Positions 6,238-13,495 of a DNA stretch of 61,469 nt are shown in pieces (the stretch's first letter is position 1; each line of letters begins with the position of its first letter). Origin of the DNA: a virus; the IMG/VR virus record IMGVR_UViG_3300048838_000933, positions 1-61,469 of that record, one strand, 5' to 3'. The notes below the pieces were generated by a model. That model was not told where the DNA came from and ran no database searches. It saw nothing but the letters and a program-made list of their open reading frames with translations. The position numbers and the translations under genes are program-made.

Positions 6238-6536
6238 TCGCCGGCTTGAAGGCCTGGTACAACTCGCTGTCGCATCAGTGGAAGGCCACGATCCGCACGG
6301 CGTTGCAGACGATGCTCGGCGCGCTGTCGCTCGTCGTTGTCGCTCTGATCGCGTCGTTGACGAACATCGTGTCCGGCCAGGACGTCGACCTCGTCCAGGA
6401 CTTGTCGAACGCCGGTCGGGCTGCCGCTCTCGTGCTGCTCGGGTTGGCGTCGTCGGTGTGGGCGTTCATCATGAACCGGGCCAAGGGCGACTCAGACGAG
6501 TTGCCGCCGCCCGACCCGCCTGACGACGTGCCCTAG
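6234..6536 (+). CDS. Holin-like membrane protein
   Basis: 100 residues, GTG start overlapping the LysM gene. Two membrane helices (about 25-48 and 62-80) and a charged, proline-rich C-terminal tail are typical of phage holins, which open the membrane to end infection. Its place beside the amidase supports this. Identification rests on topology and context. Confidence 0.65.
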   Translation: MIAGLKAWYNSLSHQWKATIRTALQTMLGALSLVVVALIASLTNIVSGQDVDLVQDLSNAGRAAALVLLGLASSVWAFIMNRAKGDSDELPPPDPPDDVP

Positions 6537-6703
6537 CCTCGGATGAGGGTCCAGGCCGCGTAGCCGAGCGCCGCAGTGAGCACCCATGAGCCGACGAACA
6601 GTGTCGCGACGATGGCTACGTTCGCCCAGTCGATGCCGGGAGGCTGAGGCCGGCGGCGCGCTCTGGCCTCGGCCATTGATGTCACGGTCAATGGGTCGTC
6701 CAT
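6533..6703 (-). CDS. Small leftward membrane protein in the lysis group
   Basis: 56 residues on the opposite strand from its neighbours, with one strong membrane helix (VAIVATLFVGSWVLTAALGY, about 28-47) after a basic segment (ARARRRP). Its stop overlaps the holin-like stop by 3 nt. A leaderless-type hexamer TACTAT lies at -12 to -7. It could be an antiholin or other lysis modulator, or a spurious frame. The hydrophobic pattern and codon use favour a real gene. Confidence 0.5.
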   Translation of the reverse strand: MDDPLTVTSMAEARARRRPQPPGIDWANVAIVATLFVGSWVLTAALGYAAWTLIRG

Positions 6704-6709
6704 GTGCTG

Positions 6710-6715
6710 ATAGTA
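6710..6715 (-). promoter_or_regulatory. -10 hexamer TACTAT for leftward gene at 6703
   Basis: On the minus strand TACTAT occupies -12 to -7 of the ATG, the leaderless spacing seen elsewhere here. No clear -35. Confidence 0.4.
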
Positions 6716-6726
6716 GTCTCAAGGCC

Positions 6727-6852
6727 ATGGCTGACGACATCTACGACTTCGACGATTTCGACGACGACCCGGACGACTCCGAAGCGTTAGAGGCGTACGT
6801 CTCGGACGTGGTGGCAGTTGTAGAGGCGTTCGGTGTGGAGATTCCCGAATGA
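6727..6852 (+). CDS. Very acidic 41-residue protein
   Basis: About 17 of 41 residues are Asp or Glu (DDIYDFDDFDDDPDD). ATGA overlap with the amidase gene argues it is translated. Unknown function. Confidence 0.5.
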   Translation: MADDIYDFDDFDDDPDDSEALEAYVSDVVAVVEAFGVEIPE

Positions 6853-8774
6853 CATACGAATGGGCCTCATGGCAGCTTCCGGCGCTGCTCGCCGACCCGG
6901 TCGTCGCTCCGAAGGTCATCGTCGTTCCCGGGCACGAGACGCGCGGTCGTCCGCCGTCGCAGTTCTCGTTCTTCCCGTCCGGCATCCTCGAGCACCACAC
7001 GGCGTGCATGTGCCGCATCGGCCACGACCCGCAGTCGTGCATCGACGTCATCGTCAGCGGCCACGGAACCACGCCCGGCCCGATCTCACAGCTCCTCGGC
7101 ACGTTCACGCGTCCCGGCACGAAGTGGACGGGCTCGAACGCAGACCCCCACATCGTGGTGATCGCTGATGGTCGCGCGAACCACGCCGGCTCGGGCGAAT
7201 ACTCCTGGGGGGCCCCTTCGGGCAACGGCTCGTCGATCGGCGTCGAATGGTGTATTGAGGCAGGCACTCCAGTCGTCACCCGTCGCGGTCTCGTTCCGAT
7301 CGAAGACGTCAAGATCGGCGATCTGGTATGGACTCACCGAGGCCGATGGCGCCCAGTCTCGGCGGTACATGACCGCGGTGAGCGCGACACTGTCACCATC
7401 AAGGCGGTCGGAGCGCGGCCTGTCTCGACCCCGGAGCACGAGTGGTGGACCGGCAGGGACTTCGTTCGCGCCGACCGCCTTGGTCCCGACGACGCGCTCG
7501 TGTCTCCCGCCGTCACTGATGCGGCCGTCCCTGATCTGGACGGGTTCACCGTCACTCCCGAATTGCTCCGCTTCATCGGCGCCTATGTCGCCGACGGGTG
7601 TACGTCGATCATCGACCGACCCCGCAAACCGGGCCATCTCCGAAAGGACCATCGACTCATCGTTTACCCGCGGGCAGAGAAGGCTGAGGTGGTCGCCGGG
7701 TGGGCGCGAGCCGCCGGACTCAACATCCGCAACGAACATTCTCACGCCGACACAGCACGTCGCCTCACAGTCGAATCAAAGGCCCTCGTTGAGTTCGTCG
7801 ACTACCACTTCGGTAGCCGGGCCCTGAACAAGACTCTCCCCTCCTGGTTGCTCGCGAACGCCGACAAGTACGGAGAAGCGTTCCTCCACGGCTATCTCCA
7901 CGGCGACGGCCACTGGGACGAAGAACGCTCCGCGTGGCAGGTGGCAACATCCTCGCGTTGCCTCCATGTCGGTGTGGCGATGCTGGCTCGCTCTCTCGGC
8001 TGGACGGCCATCACTGCCAGCCGCCACATTGAGGGAGAGAAGATCATTCACGGAAGGATCACGCGCGGTAACGCCGACCGCTGGACGCAACGTCTCTACG
8101 CCCGCCCGGTGCGGCGCTGGTCCAGCAGTCAGCGCCGCGACAGTGACGCCACCCTGGCCCCGTTTCGTACCACCGAAGCGGCCGGTCTACGGCACGTCTA
8201 CGACATCACCGTCGACGACGACCACAGCTTCGTCGCAGACGGGTTCCTGACCCACAACTGCGGGCCTGTGGACGATTGGCCCGATGAGGTCATCGATTTT
8301 CGCGCCCACGTCACCGCAGCACTGCTGCGCAACCGGCGCTGGAACGTCGGCAATGTCGATACCCACTACAGCTATGCCCGCCCGATCGGCCGCAAGATCG
8401 ACCCGTCCGGCGCGTGGGCGGGGGAGCCCACCTTGGGACTCACTCAGCCGTGGGCGCGCAACACCTGGCGCAGTCAGGTTGATCGCGTTCTGAACGCCCC
8501 CGCACCGCCACCCCCATCACCCGACCCCGAACCACCGATCACCCCCAAGGAGATACCCGACATGCTGTTCATCGCCAAGCCAACATTCCCCGGCGCCACC
8601 ACATCCGACCCGTGGATCGTCTACTACGAGAACCCCGGCAACGCACCCAGGGCCGAGCGGGCAACGAACGCCCACGTCAAGGCCGCGGCCGTCCTCGGCG
8701 TGCCGGTCGTAGACCAGGACTCACGGGAGCAGTACCTCAACGCCCTCTCCACTTACGGCATCCCGCTCACCTGA
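6849..8774 (+). CDS. Endolysin: N-acetylmuramoyl-L-alanine amidase precursor with intein
   Basis: 641 residues translated, 305 after splicing. The extein is an Amidase_2-type lysin that cuts the bond between muramic acid and the stem peptide. EHHTAC (near 49-53) holds the first zinc His. HYSYARPIGRKIDPSG after the intein holds the second His and the Lys/Asp of the active site. The intein sits between SIGVEW and CGPVDD. A proline-rich linker (PAPPPPSPDPEPP) leads to a C-terminal domain of about 70 residues, probably wall-binding. Context is lysis. An internal start may also make the C-terminal domain alone. Confidence 0.85.
   Translation: MTYEWASWQLPALLADPVVAPKVIVVPGHETRGRPPSQFSFFPSGILEHHTACMCRIGHDPQSCIDVIVSGHGTTPGPISQLLGTFTRPGTKWTGSNADPHIVVIADGRANHAGSGEYSWGAPSGNGSSIGVEWCIEAGTPVVTRRGLVPIEDVKIGDLVWTHRGRWRPVSAVHDRGERDTVTIKAVGARPVSTPEHEWWTGRDFVRADRLGPDDALVSPAVTDAAVPDLDGFTVTPELLRFIGAYVADGCTSIIDRPRKPGHLRKDHRLIVYPRAEKAEVVAGWARAAGLNIRNEHSHADTARRLTVESKALVEFVDYHFGSRALNKTLPSWLLANADKYGEAFLHGYLHGDGHWDEERSAWQVATSSRCLHVGVAMLARSLGWTAITASRHIEGEKIIHGRITRGNADRWTQRLYARPVRRWSSSQRRDSDATLAPFRTTEAAGLRHVYDITVDDDHSFVADGFLTHNCGPVDDWPDEVIDFRAHVTAALLRNRRWNVGNVDTHYSYARPIGRKIDPSGAWAGEPTLGLTQPWARNTWRSQVDRVLNAPAPPPPSPDPEPPITPKEIPDMLFIAKPTFPGATTSDPWIVYYENPGNAPRAERATNAHVKAAAVLGVPVVDQDSREQYLNALSTYGIPLT
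7251..8258 (+). mobile_element. Class 1 intein with LAGLIDADG endonuclease in the amidase
   Basis: 336 residues. It begins with Cys1 (CIEAGTPVV, then LVPIEDVKIGDLVWT) and ends in FLTHN followed by Cys+1 of the extein, the standard splicing residues. TPEH gives the block-B His. FIGAYVADG and FLHGYLHGDGH are the two LAGLIDADG motifs with their acidic residues, so homing activity looks intact. The insertion interrupts a conserved part of the amidase between the zinc ligands, so the enzyme needs splicing. Confidence 0.9.
8562..8774 (+). CDS. Possible internally started C-terminal endolysin domain
   Basis: An in-frame ATG at 8562 is preceded by AAGGAG (547-552 of the 8000s) with a 9-nt spacer, one of the better ribosome sites in the region although it lies inside a gene. 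It would make a 70-residue protein (MLFIAKPTFPG...) equal to the domain after the Pro-rich linker. Internal starts producing free binding domains are known in some other endolysins. Confidence 0.5.
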   Translation: MLFIAKPTFPGATTSDPWIVYYENPGNAPRAERATNAHVKAAAVLGVPVVDQDSREQYLNALSTYGIPLT

Positions 8775-8778
8775 TTCG

Positions 8779-8812
8779 TGGACGCAGGGTCGTCGGCGTG
8801 TCATGATATGAC
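8779..8812 (+). promoter_or_regulatory. Leaderless promoter and palindrome copy 4 for gene at 8814
   Basis: TGGACG (8779-8784), 17 nt, CATGAT (8802-8807) with its last T at -7 from ATG 8814. The perfect palindrome GTCATGATATGAC (8800-8812) covers the -10 and ends 1 nt before the start codon, as in the copies at 20565 and 26262. Confidence 0.7.
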
Positions 8813-8813
8813 G

Positions 8814-9674
8814 ATGACCCACATCCTGCACCACGCCCACTGCCCGGACGGGCATGGCTCCGCGTACGTCGCCCAGAAGTTCCTGCCCGGCGCCCGCATC
8901 ATCCCCGTCTCGTACGGCGACCCGATCCCCGACAGCGTCGACGGCGAGGTCGTCTTCGTGCTCGACTTCTGCTTCCCGCCCGACCAGCTCCGCGAACTGG
9001 TCGGCCGCGCCGGCGCGGTCCGCATCCTCGACCACCACCACACCGCCGTCGGCTATCTGTCAGAGGTCGAAGACATCATCGACGTGTACACCGACCTGGA
9101 CGACATGCCCGCCGTGCTGTCGGACGCATGGGCGGTCATCGACCAGACCCACTCCGGGGTCGGGCTCGCCCAGCGATGGTTCGGGTTCGACCGCAAATGG
9201 TTGAACAACATCGAGGACCGCGACCTGTGGCGCTTCCACCTCGAGCACACATCCGACATCTTCGCCGCCGTCACCAGCCGCCCGTACACGATCGAAGCGT
9301 GGGACGAGATCGACGCCACCCCCTACGGCGAACTGGTGGCCGAAGGCCGGGCGATCAACCGCTACCGGGACCAGTTGATCGAATCGGCCGTGAAGGACTC
9401 GTGGGTCGTCGACATTCCCGGCATCGGCCCGACCCCGGTCACCCCGTGCCCGTACTCGGTCGGCTCGGACGTCGCCGGTGAACTCGCCAAGAACCACCCG
9501 GGCGGGATTGGGGCCTACTTCATGGTGAAGCAGGACACGGTGCGTTTCGGGTTGCGGGCCCGCAACGGCGGCCCGAACGTCGCTGATCTCGCCAAGGAGC
9601 TGTTCGGCGGCGGCGGCCATCCTGGCGCTTCCGGGTTTGAGGTCTCACGCGAGGAGTTCAACTCGTGGCACTGA
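8814..9674 (+). CDS. DHH/DHHA1 phosphoesterase (RecJ/NrnA-like)
   Basis: 286 residues. DHH motifs are in order: HHAHCPDGHGSA near the start, VLDFCFP (second metal Asp), ILDHHHTA (the DHH motif itself) and a DHHA1 motif GGGGHPGASGF near the C-terminus. Such enzymes hydrolyse short oligonucleotides or pAp with manganese and may recycle nucleotides or degrade small nucleotide signals. ATG 8814 is chosen by analogy with starts 1 nt after the palindrome; ATG 8808 lies inside it. Confidence 0.85.
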   Translation: MTHILHHAHCPDGHGSAYVAQKFLPGARIIPVSYGDPIPDSVDGEVVFVLDFCFPPDQLRELVGRAGAVRILDHHHTAVGYLSEVEDIIDVYTDLDDMPAVLSDAWAVIDQTHSGVGLAQRWFGFDRKWLNNIEDRDLWRFHLEHTSDIFAAVTSRPYTIEAWDEIDATPYGELVAEGRAINRYRDQLIESAVKDSWVVDIPGIGPTPVTPCPYSVGSDVAGELAKNHPGGIGAYFMVKQDTVRFGLRARNGGPNVADLAKELFGGGGHPGASGFEVSREEFNSWH

Positions 9675-9940
9675 TCCCGAAGGACGCTCCTATCATCCAG
9701 CTCGTCACCCCCGGCTGCTGGATGGCTGTGGATCGAGCCATCCACGACGTCGACACCGACCGGTTCCACCAGCGCATCTCTGGCGCCTGCCCGTTGTGCC
9801 TCACCATGGGCGAGAAGCTGGCCCGAGCGTTCCGAGACAACGTGCCGGGCTCGGACATCGCCCGTCAGGCCAAGGAGCGCATCGCGGCCCTCATGGACGC
9901 CCAAGACGACGCAGACCGACAAGGAAGTGAGGGGTCGTGA
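9665..9940 (+). CDS. Unknown small protein with CPLC motif
   Basis: 91 residues from a GTG with GAGGAG upstream inside the previous gene. One CPLC pair and several His suggest metal binding. No family recognised. Confidence 0.65.
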   Translation: MALIPKDAPIIQLVTPGCWMAVDRAIHDVDTDRFHQRISGACPLCLTMGEKLARAFRDNVPGSDIARQAKERIAALMDAQDDADRQGSEGS

Positions 9941-10353
9941 GCGTCATCCCCAACGTCCACTACGCCGTGCCGGGTGTTGACCAGAACACGTTCGCTGACT
10001 CACTGCACGGAGGCAACTGCCTCCAAGCGGCCGTGGCGACGATCCTTCGGGAGCCACTTGACGGCGTACCCAACTTCTATCTGTTCGGCCCCCTGTGGGT
10101 GGAAGCACTCAACTTGTATCTCGGCATATGGGCATTGTCTATTCAGCGAGATACTGACGAGTCGGGTCTGACGATCGCTGTTGGTCAGTCCGAGCGGGGA
10201 GTCAAACACTGCGTGGTGTGTGTCGATGGCGAAATGGTGCACGATCCGCACCCGAGCCGTGCGGGGCTGACCTCGATCGACTACTACCTCGGTCTGGCGG
10301 GCCACGACCTACCTTACGACGGCCGCGCCAACCCGAAGGTAAACGATGGCTGA
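9937..10353 (+). CDS. Papain-fold-like cysteine protein
   Basis: 138 residues. GGNCLQAAVATIL (Cys near 28), KHCVVCVDGEMVHDPHPS (His near 89, Asp near 100) is the order of a cysteine peptidase-like triad, a pattern I know from small phage proteins of unknown substrate. The catalytic call is inference from motif order. Confidence 0.55.
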   Translation: MSVIPNVHYAVPGVDQNTFADSLHGGNCLQAAVATILREPLDGVPNFYLFGPLWVEALNLYLGIWALSIQRDTDESGLTIAVGQSERGVKHCVVCVDGEMVHDPHPSRAGLTSIDYYLGLAGHDLPYDGRANPKVNDG

Positions 10354-11149
10354 ATGGGAGCTGCCGGATTCGATCTCGCCGTCGCGGATGTCGCTGTGGG
10401 CTCAATGCCCGCTCAAGTTTCGCGTGGAGTCGATGCAGAAGCTGCGGGGCGGAACGAACGCCGCGGCCGTCGCTGGCACCACCGCCCACCTCGCGCTGGA
10501 GTGGCTGATGCAGCTCGACGGGCCGGAGCGCACGCCCGAGATTCTGATCGACGAGTTGATCCCGAAGGCACTCGCGGAGATTCGCGAGACCGACGACTAC
10601 CAGTCACTCACCGAGGAGCAGCTCAAGGGCTTCGACGCGAAGGTGAAGCGGGTGACGCCGCGGGCGTTCGACATGCTGGACCTGCCCGGTCTCAAAGTCC
10701 GGTCGCCGGAAATGCGCCTCGAGGTCGACCTGGACGGATGGACGTTGCGGGGCATCATCGACCTGCTCGTCGGGAGCCCGGAGCGCCTCGGGGTGATCGA
10801 CTGGAAGTCCGGGAAGACGCCGTCGAAGCAGTACCAGGGCAAGGCTGCCGAAGGCATCTTCTTCTACGCCCTGATGATCCTGCTGCACCTCGACGTGATC
10901 CCGACCAAGATCGCGCTGGCCTACCTGGACTCGCGGACGACGATTGCGTTCCGACCAACGGCCCGCTCGGTGGACCAAACCAGGACGAAGGTGCTGCGGG
11001 TGCGTGACGAGATCGCCGAGGCGTGCAACACCGGCCACTTCGCCACGAAGACGTCCCGGTTGTGCGATTGGTGCCACCTGAAAGACGCGTGTCCGGCCCA
11101 CGGCGGCTCGGAAGATGACATTGCCGCCCTCGTTGCCGTACGTTCATAG
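10346..11149 (+). CDS. Cas4-like PD-(D/E)XK exonuclease
   Basis: 267 residues. SPSRMSLWAQCPLKFRV (first Cys near 22), GTTAHLALEWL, LEVDLDGWTLRGIIDLL and VIDWKSGK carry the nuclease core (His, Asp, D-x-K). The C-terminal CDWCHLKDACP supplies three Cys for the 4Fe-4S cluster. This fits a phage RecB/Cas4-family 5'-3' exonuclease used in recombination or end processing. Confidence 0.8.
   Translation: MAEWELPDSISPSRMSLWAQCPLKFRVESMQKLRGGTNAAAVAGTTAHLALEWLMQLDGPERTPEILIDELIPKALAEIRETDDYQSLTEEQLKGFDAKVKRVTPRAFDMLDLPGLKVRSPEMRLEVDLDGWTLRGIIDLLVGSPERLGVIDWKSGKTPSKQYQGKAAEGIFFYALMILLHLDVIPTKIALAYLDSRTTIAFRPTARSVDQTRTKVLRVRDEIAEACNTGHFATKTSRLCDWCHLKDACPAHGGSEDDIAALVAVRS
11115..11144 (+). promoter_or_regulatory. 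Leaderless promoter for gene at 11151
   Basis: ATGACA (11115-11120), 18 nt, TACGTT (11139-11144) with the T at -7 from ATG 11151. It lies inside the end of the nuclease gene. Confidence 0.6.
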
Positions 11150-11150
11150 C

Positions 11151-11324
11151 ATGACTTCGCATCCCCGCCACGACCGCGACCGACGCGTCGGCCAGGCCTA
11201 CTCCGTGTACCTGCACTTCGAGGAGAAGGACGCGCTCGACGCCGAAGCCGAACGGCGCGGCGTCACCGTCAACGCCCTTGTCCGTGAAGCGCTCAGGGAG
11301 AAGCTGGGTCTACCGGCGGCGTGA
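11151..11324 (+). CDS. Ribbon-helix-helix protein
   Basis: 57 residues. QAYSVYLHFEEKDALDAEAE and VTVNALVREALREKLGL match the strand-helix-helix of an RHH/CopG DNA-binding domain. The gene has its own predicted promoter and converges on a leftward group, overlapping its last gene by 32 nt. Probably a local repressor. Confidence 0.7.
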   Translation: MTSHPRHDRDRRVGQAYSVYLHFEEKDALDAEAERRGVTVNALVREALREKLGLPAA

Positions 11325-11532
11325 TGCCGACGTCCAGCGCGCCTTCGTTGAGCTGAACCCCGTGCGTGCGCCCGCACTCGCACCGCCAGGAGCGGCCCAT
11401 GGTGGACTCGGTGATCTCGGCTTCGGAAGCACACAGGAAGCAGGCCATCGCCAACGCTGGAGCGGGGGTCTTCGGCCGAACTTTCTTCACCACGGGGGGC
11501 TTCAGTGCTGTCGGCTCCCACTCGCCGGTCAT
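11293..11532 (-). CDS. Small zinc-finger-like protein
   Basis: 79 residues, ATGA overlap with the upstream gene. CFLC and CEC...H form a possible zinc site after a basic VVKKVRPKTP segment. Last gene of a three-gene leftward group. Confidence 0.6.
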   Translation of the reverse strand: MTGEWEPTALKPPVVKKVRPKTPAPALAMACFLCASEAEITESTMGRSWRCECGRTHGVQLNEGALDVGITPPVDPASP

Positions 11533-11810
11533 CGGTCGCCCGCCCGCTCGAATAGCAGCGGCCCGACCCTGGAGTAGTCGTGGATCACACTGCGAGTGAT
11601 CTCGAGGCGGGTCGGCATCGGATGGGTGGACTCCAGCGCCGCCCGATACGAGCCGTTCCATCGCCGCTCGACTTCTTCGGCCAGCTCCTCGTAGTCGTCG
11701 CCCCCGACCGCCCGCAGCTCTAGGGCCGCCTGCTCGGTTTCGGCCATCAGGCGCGCCAGCGACGGCGAGACAGCACCCGACGCGATGGCGTAACGCAGGT
11801 TCGCGCTCAT
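11529..11810 (-). CDS. Unknown helical protein
   Basis: 93 residues, ATGA overlaps at both ends. Ala/Glu-rich helices. No family recognised. Confidence 0.65.
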   Translation of the reverse strand: MSANLRYAIASGAVSPSLARLMAETEQAALELRAVGGDDYEELAEEVERRWNGSYRAALESTHPMPTRLEITRSVIHDYSRVGPLLFERAGDR

Positions 11811-12046
11811 CGGTCACCCGCTGGCAGCGTGGCTTCGATCCCTGAGGTCCACATCCCGTCCGCTCCGGCCGGTGACGACTCGTTGAGGCGCTGGTCGATG
11901 ACGTCTTGGACTTCGGGCTGATCGAACAGCCACCGAAAGAACTCACCCCACTGCCCGTCGGGGAAGGTGGAGCGCACCCGGTGGAGTTTTCGGTGGCTCG
12001 AAGCGGTGGTTCTGAACGAGATTACATGTGTCAGCTCTCTGGGCAT
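11807..12046 (-). CDS. Unknown protein, first of leftward group
   Basis: 79 residues from ATG 12046, chosen because a leaderless promoter places transcription there. It has a basic N-terminal part (ASSHRKLHRVRS) and may bind DNA. Unknown family. Confidence 0.65.
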   Translation of the reverse strand: MPRELTHVISFRTTASSHRKLHRVRSTFPDGQWGEFFRWLFDQPEVQDVIDQRLNESSPAGADGMWTSGIEATLPAGDR

Positions 12047-12052
12047 CAGAAC

Positions 12053-12082
12053 AGGGTATACGCACTGTCTACATGATTTCAA
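12053..12082 (-). promoter_or_regulatory. Leaderless leftward promoter for gene at 12046
   Basis: On the minus strand TTGAAA, 18 nt, TACCCT, with the last T at -7 from the ATG. Both hexamers are good matches. Confidence 0.75.
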
Positions 12083-12095
12083 GCCCGGAAAGGGA

Positions 12096-12126
12096 GAAGC
12101 CCCACCCTATTGACGGGCGGGGCTTC
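12096..12126. terminator. Hairpin between divergent units
   Basis: GAAGCCCC-A-CCC pairs with GGG-C-GGGGCTTC, 11 pairs with one mismatch and a 7-nt loop. It can stop transcription in either direction; the rightward promoter TTGACG begins in its loop. Confidence 0.6.
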
Positions 12127-12139
12127 TGCGACCTACTGT
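12110..12139 (+). promoter_or_regulatory. Rightward promoter for the replication genes
   Basis: TTGACG (12110-12115), 18 nt, TACTGT (12134-12139). The start near 12146 gives a leader of about 85 nt containing the inverted repeat AGCGAGC/GCTCGCT and a ribosome site AAGGAG before ATG 12231. Confidence 0.65.
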
Positions 12140-12230
12140 GCTTCTCCGGAGCTGTCACGACCCAAACGAAAGAACCAAGCAGCGAGCCGCATGGTAGCTC
12201 GCTCCAACGCAAGAATCAAGGAGAGCGAGT

Positions 12231-12971
12231 ATGAGCGTCGAGAGAATCTCTCAGGTGCTGAACTGTTCAACGGGACTGACGTCCACGCAGAAGTTGATCC
12301 TCATCGGAATCGCCAACCACGACGGAGACGGCGGCGCCTGGCCTTCGATCGCCACACTGGCGCGCTACGCGGAGGCGTCTGAACGGACCGTCCAGAGGGC
12401 CATTGGCGACATGGTGGACGCTGGGGTTCTGGCTGTTGAAGTGCGGGGCGGGGGGACGCACCGGACTCGAAATGACCGGAGGCCGAACCGCTACGAAATA
12501 CATCTCGACGGGGTGACATCCACGGCAGACGCCCCAGGACGGGGTGACATCCAGGGATCGGACGGGGTGACATCCAGGGCCCCACGGGGTGACATAGCTG
12601 TGTCACCCGAACCATCCTATGAACCGTCCCATGAACCATCCGACGAAACGCTCGCTGGCGCTCGCTTGACGAAAGCCGACGCTTTCGCCGAATTTTGGTC
12701 GGCGTACATCGGCGCATACGGGTCAAAAGCATCCGGCTCAAAGGGGGCAGCCTTCAAGGCGTGGCAGAAGATGGCGAAGCGCGACATGGCGTTGGCGATG
12801 GAGGCGGTGGAGCGCCAATCGCGAGCGAGGACCGAGCAACACGCCGTACCGCACGCCTCGACCTGGCTCAACAACTGCCGCTGGCTCGACGACGAACTCC
12901 AGGTCCGTCCCGGACGAGGCCCCGATCGGACGCAATCCAACCCGTTCACCGAGAGAGGACTGTTCGGATGA
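12231..12971 (+). CDS. Phage replication initiator (winged-helix, O-like)
   Basis: 246 residues with AAGGAG upstream. The N-terminal half is a winged-helix domain (STQKLILIGIANHDGDGGAW PSIATLARYAEASERTVQRA, about 18-65) as in phage O-type initiators. The C-terminal part (FAEFWSAYIGAYGSKASGSK, FKAWQKM, ASTWLNNCRW) resembles DnaD/loader-contact regions. The middle, about 95-125, is low-complexity because the DNA there holds iterons. Initiators of this type bind the origin in their own gene and recruit the host helicase through a loader. Confidence 0.8.
   Translation: MSVERISQVLNCSTGLTSTQKLILIGIANHDGDGGAWPSIATLARYAEASERTVQRAIGDMVDAGVLAVEVRGGGTHRTRNDRRPNRYEIHLDGVTSTADAPGRGDIQGSDGVTSRAPRGDIAVSPEPSYEPSHEPSDETLAGARLTKADAFAEFWSAYIGAYGSKASGSKGAAFKAWQKMAKRDMALAMEAVERQSRARTEQHAVPHASTWLNNCRWLDDELQVRPGRGPDRTQSNPFTERGLFG
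12507..12608. repeat. Iteron array, candidate replication origin
   Basis: Four direct copies of a GACGGGGTGACATCCA-type repeat start at 12507, 12538, 12561 and about 12583 (the last shortened), and an inverted copy TGTCACCC lies at 12601-12608 opposite GGGTGACA at 12587-12594. Spacings of 31, 23 and 22 put the copies in different reading frames, so the conservation is in DNA, not protein. Confidence 0.75.
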
Positions 12972-13495
12972 CCCACCAGCAAGCAATCCAGGCCGTCCTC
13001 GCGTTCCTCTACGACGCCTACCCGAACACCCCGCCACCAGCCAACCCAGAGCAACGCGTGGCCGTCTGGGCCGAGTCGCTGTCCGGCTGTGACCCGGACC
13101 GCATCCTCGCCGCAGCGAAGTCGTGGGTCGCTCGCGGCAACCGCTTCATGCCGAATCTCGGCGAAATGCACGAGACCATGCGCGACATCACATACGGGGC
13201 GCTGCCGTCCGAAGCCGAAGCATGGGCAGCCTGCACGGCTTCATCCGTCCACCCTGAGGTCCACCCGATGCTCCGCAAGGTGCTCCAGCTCACAGGCGGG
13301 CGCAACTCGCTGGCCTGGATGAACGAGACCGACGCCCGGCGCTCGGTGCGCGGCGCGTACTTCCAGGCCCTGCGGCAGTTCCAGATCGACAGCGAGCCCG
13401 ACGAACTCCCGCAGCGCTCGCTCGAGGAACGTCGCGGAGGCCAGCCTCAGCCGATCGGGTTCACTGGCGCCATCACCGACGGGGGACAGCGATGA
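12968..13495 (+). CDS. Helicase-loader-like protein 1
   Basis: 175 residues, ATGA overlap with the initiator. The pattern AIQAVLAFLYDAYPNT...W...L...DPDRILAAAKSWVARGNRFMPNLGEM resembles the N-terminal region of G39P-type phage loaders, which deliver the host helicase. Homology is tentative; position after the initiator supports it. Confidence 0.6.
   Translation: MTHQQAIQAVLAFLYDAYPNTPPPANPEQRVAVWAESLSGCDPDRILAAAKSWVARGNRFMPNLGEMHETMRDITYGALPSEAEAWAACTASSVHPEVHPMLRKVLQLTGGRNSLAWMNETDARRSVRGAYFQALRQFQIDSEPDELPQRSLEERRGGQPQPIGFTGAITDGGQR

Noticed and set aside
12508-12600. Reading the central repeats of the initiator as a protein repeat
   Set aside because: Copies are 31, 23 and 22 bases apart and translate in different frames, so the repeat is at DNA level.
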